The notes under the pieces are model-generated. The model made no database searches, was not told where the DNA came from, and saw only the letters and a program-made list of their open reading frames with translations. Positions 23,065 through 34,374 of a stretch of DNA of 64,000 bases are shown piece by piece; position 1 is the first letter of the stretch, and each line of letters begins with the position of its first letter. Origin of the DNA: Siphonodentalium dalli. Taxonomy: Eukaryota > Mollusca > Scaphopoda > Gadilida > Siphonodentaliidae. A program made the translations under genes and the position numbers. The DNA lies in assembly GCA_032622095.1 (NCBI GenBank), contig CP136065.1, forward strand, positions 220,142,151-220,206,150. Reading direction: 5' to 3'.

Positions 23065-24431
23065 CTATCCTGAATGATAATCCACCATTTCATTCAGAAC
23101 AGAGTTTTTAAATATCGAGAGTTCATTCCGATAAAAACTGTTCTCATCATTGTCTATACGGGTTGTGATTGAACTAAACACATTGTTTCTATCGTCCGGT
23201 TTCACAAAATTCCAGTTTCGTGGATATAGTCTGCATTCCACTCTAGAGTTGAAAGTGGTCGAGGAATGATGTAAACCGTTCATTATGAGACTTAAGTCAC
23301 GCTTTGATTCGTCCTCCACGTGCCATCTCTTTCCGATAACCTGGTGGTTGTCGAAAACTGTGAAACAGTCTCCTTCATCTTAATATTGTACAAAATTAGG
23401 TATATTACCATTACCATTACTTTGAACACAATTTGTAACATATGCCACGCCGTATGGTGATCTGTACATTTAAGGCAGCTGGTGTGGGCTTTTTGCTGAT
23501 CTGAAGCCTAACATATTTGCTGCACGATTCAGAATGATATCCCAATGTATTTTTAAATGCTTTAACTATGTGCAGCTCAAAATGTCGAAAACAGGTAATA
23601 CAAATATGTCTGGATAATATCCCCCACATTCCATGTCGGCAGCCTGAACGGTATAGTTACGGATATCATGACACTCCAAATGGTGCCGTATGGATACACT
23701 ATCTCCAATATAATCACCAGAACATTGCCAACGTAAGAATAGTTAATCGGTCAGTCTATGTGCCAGGGTGAATGGCAACCCATCACAACCTAAAATAGTC
23801 CATATCCGACCGTTAGACGCTGATAAATCATGATTATCTTTGTCTCGCATTGAATTTGCAAATTCATTTGGGATTCTCAAAAAGATCGCTCACCAACTAC
23901 AGCTGTGGGTGGTGCACTCGGTCGGTAGCTGTCAACATTGAATGCTGATCTGAATTAGTTTGACTATTTTTTTTTTGAAAAGTCTCCTTCATCTGGAACA
24001 ATATTAGGTATATTACCATTATCAGATATCCATTTGCGAATAATTGTAGGTCTAATGGTTCCATTCGACGCACATATTCTTTTACTTCCAGTCAAATCGT
24101 TGGTTAACAGTATATGATAAAAGGAAAGGGGCCAACATAGTTTTGATTCCTCGCATGTAAAATACGCTGGGATTTGCCAAACATGAGGGGTTAAGTTTGG
24201 ATTACTTTGCGAATCAGTGATTCCAAGAAGAAATTTAGACATAACCTGGTTTTTCCACGTCAACAGGACGGAAGTTGAGAAATGCTTTAAATAATCAACA
24301 GTATAATTGGCAATAACACCATTTTTGTCACAGCAATGTTCCATCAAAAATATCAGCACATTAACGATTCCCTCATTCAAACGCTGACATTTCATGTTCA
24401 CCATTAGTAAGATTCCCATCCGTAGTAACAC
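23065..24431 (-). pseudogene. Unrecognised minus-strand ORF split by paralogous segment 2
   Basis: The upstream part (24431-23964) includes 'TPHVWQIPAYFTCEESKLCW' and 'IRPTIIRKWISDNGNIPNIV', then DEGD. The downstream part (about 23385-23065) starts again at DEGD and continues 'CFTVFDNHQVIGKRWHVEDE', ending 'FKNSVLNEMVDYHSG'. The DEGD overlap on both sides of the ~560-bp insert shows one original frame. In the downstream part a TAA now sits just before DEGD. The family is not recognised; the FDNxQxIGK motif feels like an ORF spread by mobile DNA, but that is a guess. It was a protein-coding frame and is now broken. Confidence 0.55.
23417..23976 (+). repeat. Paralogous segment 2, inserted in a minus-strand ORF
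   Basis: It is collinear with segment 1 but has no foldback element and only one 53-bp-type unit. It is flanked by a ~45-bp imperfect direct repeat (TCTCCTTCATCT ... ATTAGGTATATTACCATTA at about 23369-23416 and 23980-24020) derived from the interrupted ORF. Confidence 0.75.
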
Positions 24432-24798
24432 ATTTCTTCCTTAAACTTACCCTGATGCAGTTTCACTGGTATAGTACATATATAGTTAGAAACCACCACA
24501 TTCTGTGATAATTCCACACATGCAGTTCACACCCAACGAAATCGATCAGGTAAAAGTCCTTGGGAAATTAAACCATCAGTTTCCTATTTGTTGTGGTCTC
24601 TCTCGTGGATTGTGAACTTTTTACTTATAGCAAATTCGGCATGTTTGATGCATGAACAGTTCCTTTAATGAGGCATGTTGTATCGGTATTCGGTGACACA
24701 AGTTTGATATCGGACGAACAGATCAACGTCTATTACATTCCCATTATATCAACGATTTAGCCAGTCATGTACCAATATTTCAAGGAAATCATAGGATA

Positions 24799-25727
24799 CC
24801 TTACTCGTATTTAAATTCGCGCAGTACTGTTTTTCGCGCACTTAGCGGTGCGCGAATTTAAAACTGAGCGAAAAATAGTACGACTCCGAGTTTAGCCAAT
24901 CCCACGGAAAACAAAATAGTTTATGGTAATCAGTTTTTATATTTTAAAACCTACATTGAGTGGAGGAATGTTTGTATACGCCAAACAGTCAATTTCAACA
25001 CAAGTGAATGTGTAAAAGGGTAGATCACTATCGATAAAAGTGTGATATTATATGACATGCTCAATGTTAATATTTTGCATTATGTAATTACCATATATAT
25101 ACCTAATAACGTGAGGGACTCAGAAAAAATTATAAATAATGCATATACTCAATATTTCATTTTCATTATATTCATTATATTTATTATTATAATTAATGGA
25201 AATTTAATATAACTAAATAACACAACATTCATAAAACCATTCACTCCACACTCTTTTTTCTCTTCTACCTTTCTACAGTCTTCTACCTTTCTACAGTCTC
25301 AAAAACTAAAATAACGAAAGAGACAAAAACTGTTTAATTACCAACCATTAACTGTAATATACTTCATGTATTGTCACAATGTATTTGTCTTTTTTCAAAT
25401 AAAAATTTATAAAAAAAAAAAATTATATGACATGCAAATGGCTTGTGAATAACGATGCATAAATGCATGTACTATATATGTATAGTATTGTAACGTAAAC
25501 AAGAGTACAGCAATACACATATGTACATTTATATTCTACTTGCGGCACATGTTGGTGGTTCTATATTAATTTATAATCTGCTTTTGGGAACGATTAAGAA
25601 CAGAAATTGCCATCGGATACAAGACTTTTACTGAAATATTGTTATCAGTTTTGAATTCGCGCACCATGGTGCGCGAATTTAAAACTGAGCGAAAAATAGT
25701 ACTGCGTGAATTTAAATACGAGTAAGG
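24799..25727. mobile_element. TA-flanked element with ~40-bp terminal inverted repeats
   Basis: The ends CCTTACTCGTATTTAAATTC and GAATTTAAATACGAGTAAGG are inverted repeats flanked by TA (24797-24798 and 25728-25729), as for Tc1/mariner-type insertion. Just inside each end a GCGCGAATTTAAAACTGAGC-GAAAAATAGTAC block occurs in the same orientation. The ~800-bp interior is very AT-rich and has no transposase frame. Confidence 0.75.
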
Positions 25728-25785
25728 TATAGAGTGTGTAGTGAGTTTCTATCGAATATTGATATATGCTGATATGATTGTCTGT

Positions 25786-26074
25786 CAAATGGATTGGTTT
25801 GGGTCAAGGGGTGAGAAATTTAACCCTTTACCCAACAGAAGGGCCCTGTGCCAATGCATTCTCTTATATATGCGAGTCGACCATAGGTCGCCTCGCATAT
25901 ATAAGAGAATGCATTGGCTTAACACATTAAAAAAAATTTAGGCCAATGCATTCTCTTATATATGCGAGGCGACCTATGGTCGACTCGCATATATAAGAGA
26001 ATGCATTGGCACAGGGCCCTTCTGTTGGGTAAAGGGTTAAATTTCTCACCCCTTGACCCAAACCAATCCATTTG
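25786..26074. repeat. Perfect 289-bp palindrome (133-bp arms)
   Basis: Arms 25786-25918 and 25942-26074 are exact reverse complements by direct comparison, around a 23-bp A/T-rich loop. The outermost ~35 bp of each arm (CAAATGGATTGGTTTGGGTC...) lie outside the TTAA-bounded element, so the symmetry extends past the element into flanking DNA. Confidence 0.95.
25824..26036. mobile_element. TTAA-flanked MITE, family b, copy 1 (213 bp)
   Basis: It is bounded by TTAA at 25820-25823 and 26037-26040. The ends are CCCTTTACCCAACAGAA and its exact complement. Terminal CCC next to TTAA is the classic piggyBac end. Each half contains a nested hairpin GCCAATGCATTCTCTTATAT..ATATAAGAGAATGCATTGGC around TCGACCATAGGTCG. 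Confidence 0.9.
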
Positions 26075-28016
26075 TACCCAGAAAATCGGATTACAATCGA
26101 GACATCATGCATGCCTAACCATTAATCTCCCGCCAAAAAGAGAATAGATCTGACATGACCATGACTTCGTGTGTAACATCTCACTCATAATTAATTATTT
26201 TATTTTATTTTTAATTGTCCCCATGATGTGCCATTCATTTGCAATATACCGCACAATGTCGGTATATACCGTTACAAGTAGCACACTTTAGCACTCACGC
26301 ACCGGTACCGCTTTTAAAAGCGTGAGATACGTGCACCATTCTAACGCTCCCTTTCCGATATAAGCAGTGGGAGGTCAAACGAAAGAGTTTTTGATGAAAA
26401 ATATCTTTACTTTACAGATAATTTGTTTCATGTCTTACAGAAAATAGTCACAAACGCAGCATCACCGTGTCGACAGAAAACAACAATTTATCACAAATCA
26501 AAGGTCGGTTTTGATCTTGTTGAAACAGACTGGAGAAATTGGTAACCTAATTTCTATGCGCAAATTAGTGCTTCTATAGTTTAATATCGGGAAAACAGTC
26601 AGTTTGAGAGTAGAATATATAACTGAATTCGGGTAGGTTAGCTGAATGTTCACATTTGACAGAACTGGTCATCTGGCAATTCGATGTGTGTTTTTTGCTC
26701 TTCCGCTTCGTGTGCGGTCAGTTTCTTGAAATATTTCCGAGTTTTTGTGGTTTTCTTATCGGCGGCATTCGATGGGCGATATGATTTATCGTGCAGTTTG
26801 TCTCCAGTAACCTTAAGACGCTAGCTTTTGCTTGGTCCGTTAAAGAAGATTAGAACACCATTGATTTTCTATTCTAATGTGCATTTACCATGTTCTCCAA
26901 ATTTTTCTAAAATTTCAATACAATGAACTATCTTTAAAAAAAATTAGGATAGCTTCAGAATCATGGGAATTTTGAAATATTCCTACCGCGCTTTTCATGT
27001 AAGTGAATCGGTCGGTCGCGTACGGGCTGCTATGATTGTGGAATTTTCAATATCCCTCTGTTGTGGATAACGATAATTATCTGACTACATGGAATCATGT
27101 CTGACTGCGTGGAATCATGTCTGACTGCGTGGAATCATGTCTGACTGCAAGCCATCAAAGTTCATTTCAATAAACCATGAAGAGCAAGACAATTATCAAC
27201 TACAGACACATCATATATAACCACAAAGAGTGCATGTGTTTCACTATATATGGGATAGAACATCAACAATACTAGCTCATTCATGTTCCTCTGTCAAACC
27301 GTATCATCGAGCCATGCCCTAATCATGTACTACGTTTGTATGATTTATATATAATACCGTGGGAGTAACCTGGTGGGAAAAGTGTAACTCACTCTTTGTG
27401 TGATGTTTTTGTGATGACAGATGTGTGCTTATATGAGGCAGGTTGAACATGAATATCATTTTGTTATGAAATATGCTGCTTACCAAGATTTACGCGAAAA
27501 ATAGTTTCCAGTTAGCTGATGCTTTTCCTGAGTTTTCATTGATTTTTATAAATTTGTATTCATATTTCTTCGCAAAAAGAGAAACATTCAACTGAAATTA
27601 GAAGAGATGTCTTAATGCGAAAATACTGCACATAATTACATGTATGTACCGTGAATTCCATACATGTATATATTCATGTAATTTTATTTATTTATTTATG
27701 AGTAGCTTCGTGCAACTGCTCATGTATGTGTATTGCAATAAACATCGTTCCGTGTATTTGTGCAATAAAATGTTCACAAAAAGGGTATTTTGATGTATAC
27801 AGTATTATATAATTTAATACAAAATATGATGCATGAATATTAGTCACGAAAGGGATTCGATATGAAGCACGAAGCTTCTGGGGATCGTTTCCGGTCTCAT
27901 GTCAATAAGCCCACACTGTGAGACTACTTACATACTATTAAGTTATGATGCTCACGAGAATTTTAGATAATCGCTATTTGATATTATCAATATATATATG
28001 TAGCTCAGCTGTTGAC
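26075..28016. other. No gene seen; 20-bp minisatellite at 27081-27148
   Basis: CTGACTGCGTGGAATCATGT occurs about 3.4 times at 27081-27148, the first unit with ACAT instead of GCGT. The rest is AT-rich, without a supported exon. Confidence 0.5.
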
Positions 28017-28379
28017 CAGCCTATTCTCCCGAAAACCCGCACATTATCTCCTTATAAAGAACTTGTTTTAAGTAGATAATAAGCCTAGAATCGCCACATT
28101 TTGAGTCTATAATGTGCTGAAAATGTGATCATTTTAGTCACATTATCGACTCATAATGAGGTGATTCTCAGCAGATTATGTGCGGAGAATGACACAAACA
28201 AGGCAACCCACGACTTTCCATGTATATATTCTTTAACGTGTGTTTTCACTATGGCCCGTGCCATAAAACGAAATAACGGCTATGACTATTATCTGCTTAT
28301 TTCAGAATCAAATAATCACATTTTGTACATATTTCACATTATATGTCGATTATGCGCGTATTTGCGCGAGGATATGTTA
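28017..28379 (+). mobile_element. Dispersed element B, copy 3
   Basis: It starts CAGCCTATTCTCCCGAAAAC and ends GCGCGAGGATATGTTA. It is collinear with copy 2, including the central hairpin (GAATCGCCACATTTTGAGTC against GACTCATAATGAGGTGATTC). Confidence 0.8.
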
Positions 28380-29089
28380 CACTGACAGTGTGGGGTGGGT
28401 CGATATATAAAAATAAGATTTTTTTTATCATATGGAGTAATAGAAAGAAATAGATTGAAAGTAGATTTAGTATAACGGTTATGCAGTGTAGAGAAGAGTG
28501 AGGTGGCGTATCAAAAGTGTTGTTTAAGCATACTTTATTCCAACACAGAGACAATACATACAGATACATAGTACATAACATATTTAGACAGAGTATAGTT
28601 GGCATAAAATTATTGCTTATCGGAGATTTGGAGGCATGTTATATCGGTTGGAAACGGCTGTAAGCTTTTTATGATCGTTCAACGCACTTGGGTAAGATGA
28701 TATCCAATATTCTTAAGATGGTAATGTGTATACAATATCATGATGCCATGCCGTCCCATGAATACCTCACTAACGCAGCATGGGACCAATATCTTGTATC
28801 TGATCATTGCTATTTCGTTGGGTATTTAAACATTATGCATGAGTCTGATGCAGTACAGGGAGGAGAGGTGTGGCGTGTCAATGATAAGCTATTTCTTTGA
28901 ATTATACACTGATTATGTGTTCTGATCGAGCATGTTTGCATCCGACTCGACACCACAATCATTTGAATTTGTATGAATATTTATGTTCATATTAATTTTA
29001 ATATTAACATTATCAATAATATTTATATTTCACCGCGATTTTGGACGATAGGAATCGCAATATGTGACATGGATGTCATATGATATGGA

Positions 29090-29450
29090 TATATTTGGTT
29101 TAAGTATGAGCCCTTAGCTTTGAGGCGGGCAAGAATCTAAGAAAGTCGCCAGGGAGTCCATTATTACCTTGATTTTGTTGTTGATGGGAGAAACGAGTTT
29201 TTTTGTAATATTCATAGTCAACACCAGGGACCATAAGTTAGTTCAGACTGTCTAGTTTCGCGTCGTGATATATGTCCGTGAGTGGATGAACTATGTTTTT
29301 TTGTCGCCGTGATTTAAGAGTTTCCCAGCTAGTTTCTCTAAGAAGTGATGCATTACTGACAGGCCTATTCGCGCCTGTCACAATGCGGGCTGCCTTGTAT
29401 CGTATATCTTCGATGTTGTCCGATCCGTGATGGCTACAACGTGTATTTCC
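29090..29450 (-). pseudogene. LINE RT C-terminal fragment
   Basis: On the minus strand a frame from about 29447 reads 'NIEDIRYKAARIVTGANRPV', then 'SNASLLRETSWETLKSRRQK' and 'NIVHPLTDIYHDAKLDSLN', followed by a stop and 'MVPGVDYEYYKKTRFSHQQQ'. The 'yKAARIVTGA...nasLLrEtsWetLksRRqk' block is the hallmark thumb/connection region following the RT of Jockey/CR1/RTEX-like LINEs. Stops and shifts show it is dead. No catalytic core lies adjacent. Confidence 0.75.
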
Positions 29451-29637
29451 GCCTGTTCACCGGAAAAAACCCACACATTATCTGCTTATAATAAAATTTG
29501 TTTTAGGTAGATATGCTATTTATCGCCTCATTAATGAACAAGTCAAGTATCTGCTAATTTCAGAACCAAATAATCCAATATGAACCTATTTGCACGTTAT
29601 AGGTCAATAATGTGCGTATTTGTATGAGGATGTGTTG
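29450..29637 (+). mobile_element. Dispersed element B, copy 4 (internal deletion)
   Basis: Both ends are present (CCCACACATTATCTGCTTAT; TTGTATGAGGATGTGTTGGG) but about half of the interior is missing. Confidence 0.65.
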
Positions 29638-30165
29638 GGTATTTTGTTGCCCGCGTTCTCCGAAACAGGTATTTTCTTACCAAGGTTACGCAAATCTCTT
29701 CTAGCTGATATAATGTGGATGCCACGTTGTCGTTTGGTTCAATGAATTTGAGACAATGATGACACAATGTGTTATGTTATTGATACCACAATGTTGTCTA
29801 GTGTCGCGTGTTGGATAAAACGACTTTTGCTCAAGTTACTTCTCGGTTCAATTCCGGTGATCAAAACAAATTGACAAATACGTTACTCTTATAGGACGTG
29901 TATGTTCAACACAAACACTTATTCGAGTCGTAGAATTTATTAAACAAAGTATGCACCTGAATCGTGGAACAATAAACATATTTGTTTGTCAGTCTATTCC
30001 TGATATGGTACAAGGTAATTACAAATACTAAATATTGTATCATGTTAACAAATCTCAAGTATTGTAACAAGTAAGATTTATTAGCACTTGTCCTAGCTTT
30101 ATGAAGACGTAGCATAATTATATTTTCAAACCTATATTTCACCAGTAACCGTCGTATACTTCCCT

Positions 30166-30353
30166 TTACTCGTTAACCTTACTACTGCTCAGCTTATGGA
30201 CCATATCGAGGACTTCCTCGTTCGCGCTATCATGGAGTCCAAAGCTGTTGGTAGAACCTTCATTTTCGATACATGATAAAAAAAAGTCCTTGAGCGAATC
30301 TTCAAATGATTGTACTTCCAGGGAAGGCACTTTCTGTACTAAATCTGATGCTA
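30166..30353 (-). CDS. Candidate terminal coding exon, product unknown
   Basis: On the minus strand a strong acceptor (TTTTTTTTATCTACAG) is followed by TA and then 61 open codons to TAA. The peptide is 'ASDLVQKVPSLEVQSFEDSL', 'KDFFLSCIENEGSTNSFGLH', then 'DSANEEVLDMVHKLSSSKVN' and E. The composition is acidic, S/E/K-rich and helical-looking, unlike the neighbouring noise frames. Entry phase is 1. Minus-strand AATAAA signals occur downstream at about 30073-30078 and 29936-29941. It could end the gene whose first exon may be 38115-38139. No domain is recognised. Alternative acceptors (CATCAG, TTTAG, TACAG) lie within the first 24 nt. Confidence 0.5.
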
Positions 30354-31089
30354 CTGTAGATAAAAAAAATCATTAAATTTATCAGCAACTCTGTAGTATG
30401 ATCCTAGATAATTGCCAGAAAACTATTTTGTGAGAATTATCAAACGATAAATAAGTGGGCGATGAAACCATAAACGACCGGAACATAATTTTTTTTTTCG
30501 AAACCTAATAAATCAGCCATCTGTATGTCAAACTATCCCATGAGTACAGTATGATCGATTATTTAACTCATAACTCCCCGAACCCCACGATCAGACAGGG
30601 AGAGTGTTAAACGTGATCCCAAACATCGGCGAAAAAGGTTGTTTCCAGTTGGGAGTGGTGCTAGTACAAGTGATCCCGAGAACAAAATGATTTGACTAAT
30701 TCCAACAGTGTTGTAAGAATTAAATTGGTGTAATCTTCAAGATTTGCCGCTGAACTTTTTTTTTAAAGTGTAGACTGATGATAGGACAGGATGTATAGAC
30801 AAATCTTTCCAAAGTTCCATAAGTGTACCTGTGAATGTGGGAAGTATGCCCAAACATTTTAAAAGTACAATGTATCATACATGGCATAAGTACATAAATC
30901 TTTTCAAAGTAACATAAGTGTAGTTGTAAGTGTGGGCAGAATGCCCAAACATTTTAAAAGTCCCATAAGTCTAGAGCAAGTGTACACCTATTACTACACT
31001 TATACTACACTTAGTCCATACATGCATTATAATGCAAATGGTAGTCGAACCGGATGGAGATATATAATGGTGTGGTCTGCCTCCCTTAC

Positions 31090-31190
31090 TGTTTCACTCC
31101 CCGGCGCCCCTGCAATTCGTATGGGAATGATCAGTTCACATAAATCTCCCACATCGTACACCATTCCCTTTTTCCGCCAACTTGACTTTC
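31090..31190 (-). CDS. Candidate internal coding exon, product unknown
   Basis: The minus-strand acceptor TTTTTTTATTTTCCCACAG is followed by an open 101-nt exon ending ACA|GTAAGG, a fair donor. The peptide is 'KSSWRKKGMVYDVGDLCELI' then 'IPIRIAGAPGSET'. Entry phase 1 matches the donor phase of the candidate first exon at 38115-38139. Joined, the split codon would be GGA (Gly). Exit phase 0 does not match the phase-1 entry of 30166-30353, so either an unseen exon lies between, a weaker phase-1 donor (GGGA|GTGAAA) is used, or the link is wrong. Confidence 0.35.
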
Positions 31191-31356
31191 CTGTGGGAAA
31201 ATAAAAAAAGGTATATACAGACAGTCCATTGATAATTACAATGCACCGGAAAGTATTAACTTGACCGTGAAGCAAATCTGCGAAGGGATTATATCTTCAA
31301 AACATGTGGGCAAGAGTATAAAGCATATCAAACAGAGTGGACCTATAGCCGCGCGG

Positions 31357-31365
31357 TATATATAA
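31357..31365 (+). promoter_or_regulatory. TATA box upstream of signal-peptide exon
   Basis: TATATATAA sits inside a GC-rich frame (GCCGCGCGG..CCCCGCG). The expected start of transcription is about 31387-31397. Two short upstream ORFs (ATGACAGAC.. and ATGGTTAGA..) lie between it and the ATG at 31489. Confidence 0.4.
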
Positions 31366-31488
31366 CCCCGCGTTACAGACCATGTGTACAGTCTGTAAGC
31401 GGGAGTAGACATGACAGACAAATCAGTGCGTTCTTAAGGGATGGTTAGATTTCATATTGATGGACATGCATAGGACATTCTCTTAAGC

Positions 31489-31549
31489 ATGTTTTCGCTA
31501 TTGTTTTCATCGTTTCTCCTATTGACATTTGCCGAGCTGGTAATTACAG
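31489..31549 (+). CDS. Candidate first coding exon: signal peptide
   Basis: ATG at 31489 opens 'MFSLLFSSFLLLTFAELVIT', a short hydrophobic signal-peptide-like segment, followed by one base (G) and a consensus donor GTAAGT at 31550. The phase-1 exit is typical of secreted multidomain proteins and fits the phase-1 entry of the IgGFc-like exon at 63659, with which the split codon becomes GAC (Asp). That link would need a ~32-kb intron packed with transposons. The exon is too short for an ORF search and has no homology to prove it. A TATA box lies 124 bp upstream. Confidence 0.45.
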
Positions 31550-31551
31550 GT

Positions 31552-33625
31552 AAGTGTTATTAGCTAAATGCATGTTTATTTACGTAACCTGCGTTATGCT
31601 GTATGACTTGACAGTTTAAGTACAATTAAATTTCAACATGCAGTGCTGCACTATCCTATCAAAAGTAAACAGATTAGTCCCGACCGTGTTTGCTGCACAC
31701 ATATATGAGCCATAAAAGTATGCAGTGATATGTCAAGAAAGTTTCTGTTTGGGGTGTCAAAAAAAGCGAAAGTTAAAAAATGTGTAGTGATTTAAACGCA
31801 CATGGCCCATTCGATATTCCAAATTTTGTCTATATAATTTGACAGGGAGTATAAGATAGGTTGATAAATACACAAATTATTGATATACCGGCTTCATATG
31901 CTCTGACAAATACTTGCGATGGTCACAGCCATTTTCCAGCTGTTTTCAATCAATCTCACAGAATTGAAATAAACGCTCTTTATTTCTACCATATCAGGAA
32001 TAGACTAACATGGAACGCTATGTTCTGTTCCATGCCGTGCACATGGCTGTTGTTTGTTTGTGACCAGACCTCTTGTTCAAAGTTGTATTTTGTATTACTT
32101 CATTCCGTGTTTCTGGGACATATCATGCACATGGCAATGCAGTTCATGTGGCTTTAATATAACATACAATATAGTGGGTTCTTATGAGAACAACCAATTA
32201 ATAGTAGATTGTTTTTCAGCTGAACCAAAACAAAAATAGCCACACTCTACCCCGCAAACGATGGGATATATGTATGAGTCTTAAAGAGACAATGCTCATA
32301 TGAAGCTCATAATTATGTAAACGTAGTTTGGTCGTATGGATAATACAGGTCAGGAAGTACACTAAATTCCGTATAGTTGACTTTATATACTCTGAAACAA
32401 CTAACCGAGCTTATGGAGTGTTATTAATTCACAGCGAACTCAGTAGTCATTACATTCATACTACTTCAGCATGGAAGCAGGTAGTACTGAGTTCAATGTG
32501 AACTAGAATGCCATCTGCTGTACATATGTGAGATAAACGCTCTTTATTATCGCCAGAGCCATATACTGACACTGGACGCTCTTTATCTTTTCTTCATGCT
32601 GAAGAAAAAATCTGGTCCCGATGTTTCTAGATTAAATGAGTTAAATGAGTTTCAATGCATAATAAAGTCCTTTCACGTTTTCATTGATCGTCTTTTTTAC
32701 CCCCGGAACTAATGCGATCGAAGTGAGTATTTACTCAATACATTGTGGAGCTACAAGCTGCGTGGTACCTTTTAAGTGGTCATTTTTTCCCTCGAGTATA
32801 TGTAATAATAAAGAGCACTCAATGTCAATTGTCTTCCTTATATATTAAACATAATGAGCGTTCGTCTTTGAACACAGCTAATATATTTTTTTTTTAAAGA
32901 GCCCCATGTGTATGGGGCTCATCAAGTTCGTACACAAGTAATCCAAGTATTCCTTTGGCCTATTTTGATCCCCGAAAGTGACAAGCGATAAATTAGCAGC
33001 CTTAATTTGAGTAAGTATAATGAGTCGATTTAAAAGAGCGTTTCGTTTGTTCTGTCCTGATTTGGTGAGATATACAGAGCCCGTGGCTCTGTCGCAAACT
33101 GTGTATCATATGTATGTGTATCATTTCCTGCAGGAGACAAGTAATTAGATCACACAATTAGTCCCCAAAGCAGGCATTGTATTGTATTAAGACGCATGTG
33201 TATTAGTGCAGCGCAGAGATATCGATAAAAATGCCGGAACTTTAGTATTATGCTAATTATAATATAATTATGAAATTCAATGTGTATTGGATTATTTAGT
33301 GTTGACTCAGACAAACATGGTCATAAGGGTGGTTGAACAATTTTGTCAACATGTATGGATACATTTAAAATGGAACTATTTTTTAAGTTGTCTTTACTTC
33401 CTCTTGTGTTGTTTTTTTTAACCCCATTGCAACTGTTTCGAGATCGTTTTTCGTTACTAAAATGTGATTTTGTGATAAAATGGATCTCAAATTCGTTGCA
33501 ATGCAATGCGAAATGTATTAACCTCGTGTGCTCATTTGAACATCGTTACACCTCGGCTAGAATCGAATTTAGTGCACCCTGTTAACAAATTTCGTATATA
33601 TTTGCGACTCATGAGAGATCCTCTG
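31552..33625. other. No exon supported; scattered AATAAAGAGCGTT motifs
   Basis: Motif copies (either strand) lie at about 31972, 32532, 32577, 32808 and 33035, partly with the companion ATTCCTGATATGG. A minus frame near 32490-32600 behind TTTTTTCTTCAG is open for about 32 codons but overlaps these motifs, so it is not called. Confidence 0.4.
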
Positions 33626-33629
33626 TTAA

Positions 33630-33975
33630 AGGGGTACTGTACACTAAATTCGGCAATGTATGGGACCATCTCCTTGTATACTCAACAGAATATATGCAAC
33701 AAATAAATGAATTTGAGCCATGGATTAGTGCAAAATACACCCATGTGCCTTATGAACGATACAAACAACATGGTAATTATAATGAAAATGAGTAAATGGC
33801 TGGAGTCATAAATTCATTTTCATTATAATTACCATTTTGTGAGCATCGTTCACGGAGAATATGAGTGTATTTCGCATTAACCCATAGCTCAAATTCATTC
33901 ATTTGTTGCATATATTATTTTGAGTATAAAAGGATATGGTCCCATAAATGGCCGGATTTAGTGTATAGTACCCCT
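33630..33975. mobile_element. TTAA-flanked MITE, family c (346 bp, full-length palindrome)
   Basis: It is bounded by TTAA at 33626-33629 and 33976-33979. The ends are AGGGGTACTGTACACTAAAT and, reversed, AGGGGTACTATACACTAAAT. The inverted symmetry runs to the centre (ATTATAATGAAAATGAG against CATTTTCATTATAAT), so the whole element folds into one hairpin. Confidence 0.9.
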
Positions 33976-34374
33976 TTAACATCAAATGAAGTTCAAAACG
34001 GACGGCCATTTTAAAAGGTCCCATCTTATACATGTTATAGATGTATGTACCCCATTATTAAATGTACAGGTTGATTGATCACCATAATTACAGGTCATCC
34101 ACACAATTTAGCTATGCGTTTATTTCATGCTCCCTTTGAAATACTGTTATATATGTGTTCAATGGGTATCTTTTTGTCCTATACATTCACGATAGTGTCT
34201 TGGCGTCCTCGAGCCGATTCTGTGTGATGCTCATACATAAGTTCAGTATACCTGTGATCTTCGGTCTACATGAGCCGTGAGGCTTGTAATTACATCTTCA
34301 TTAGTGTGCATTGTATAACTATATATGTGGCGTAAAGACGACGTGCTTACATTTACAGTGTATTAAAATTCGTT

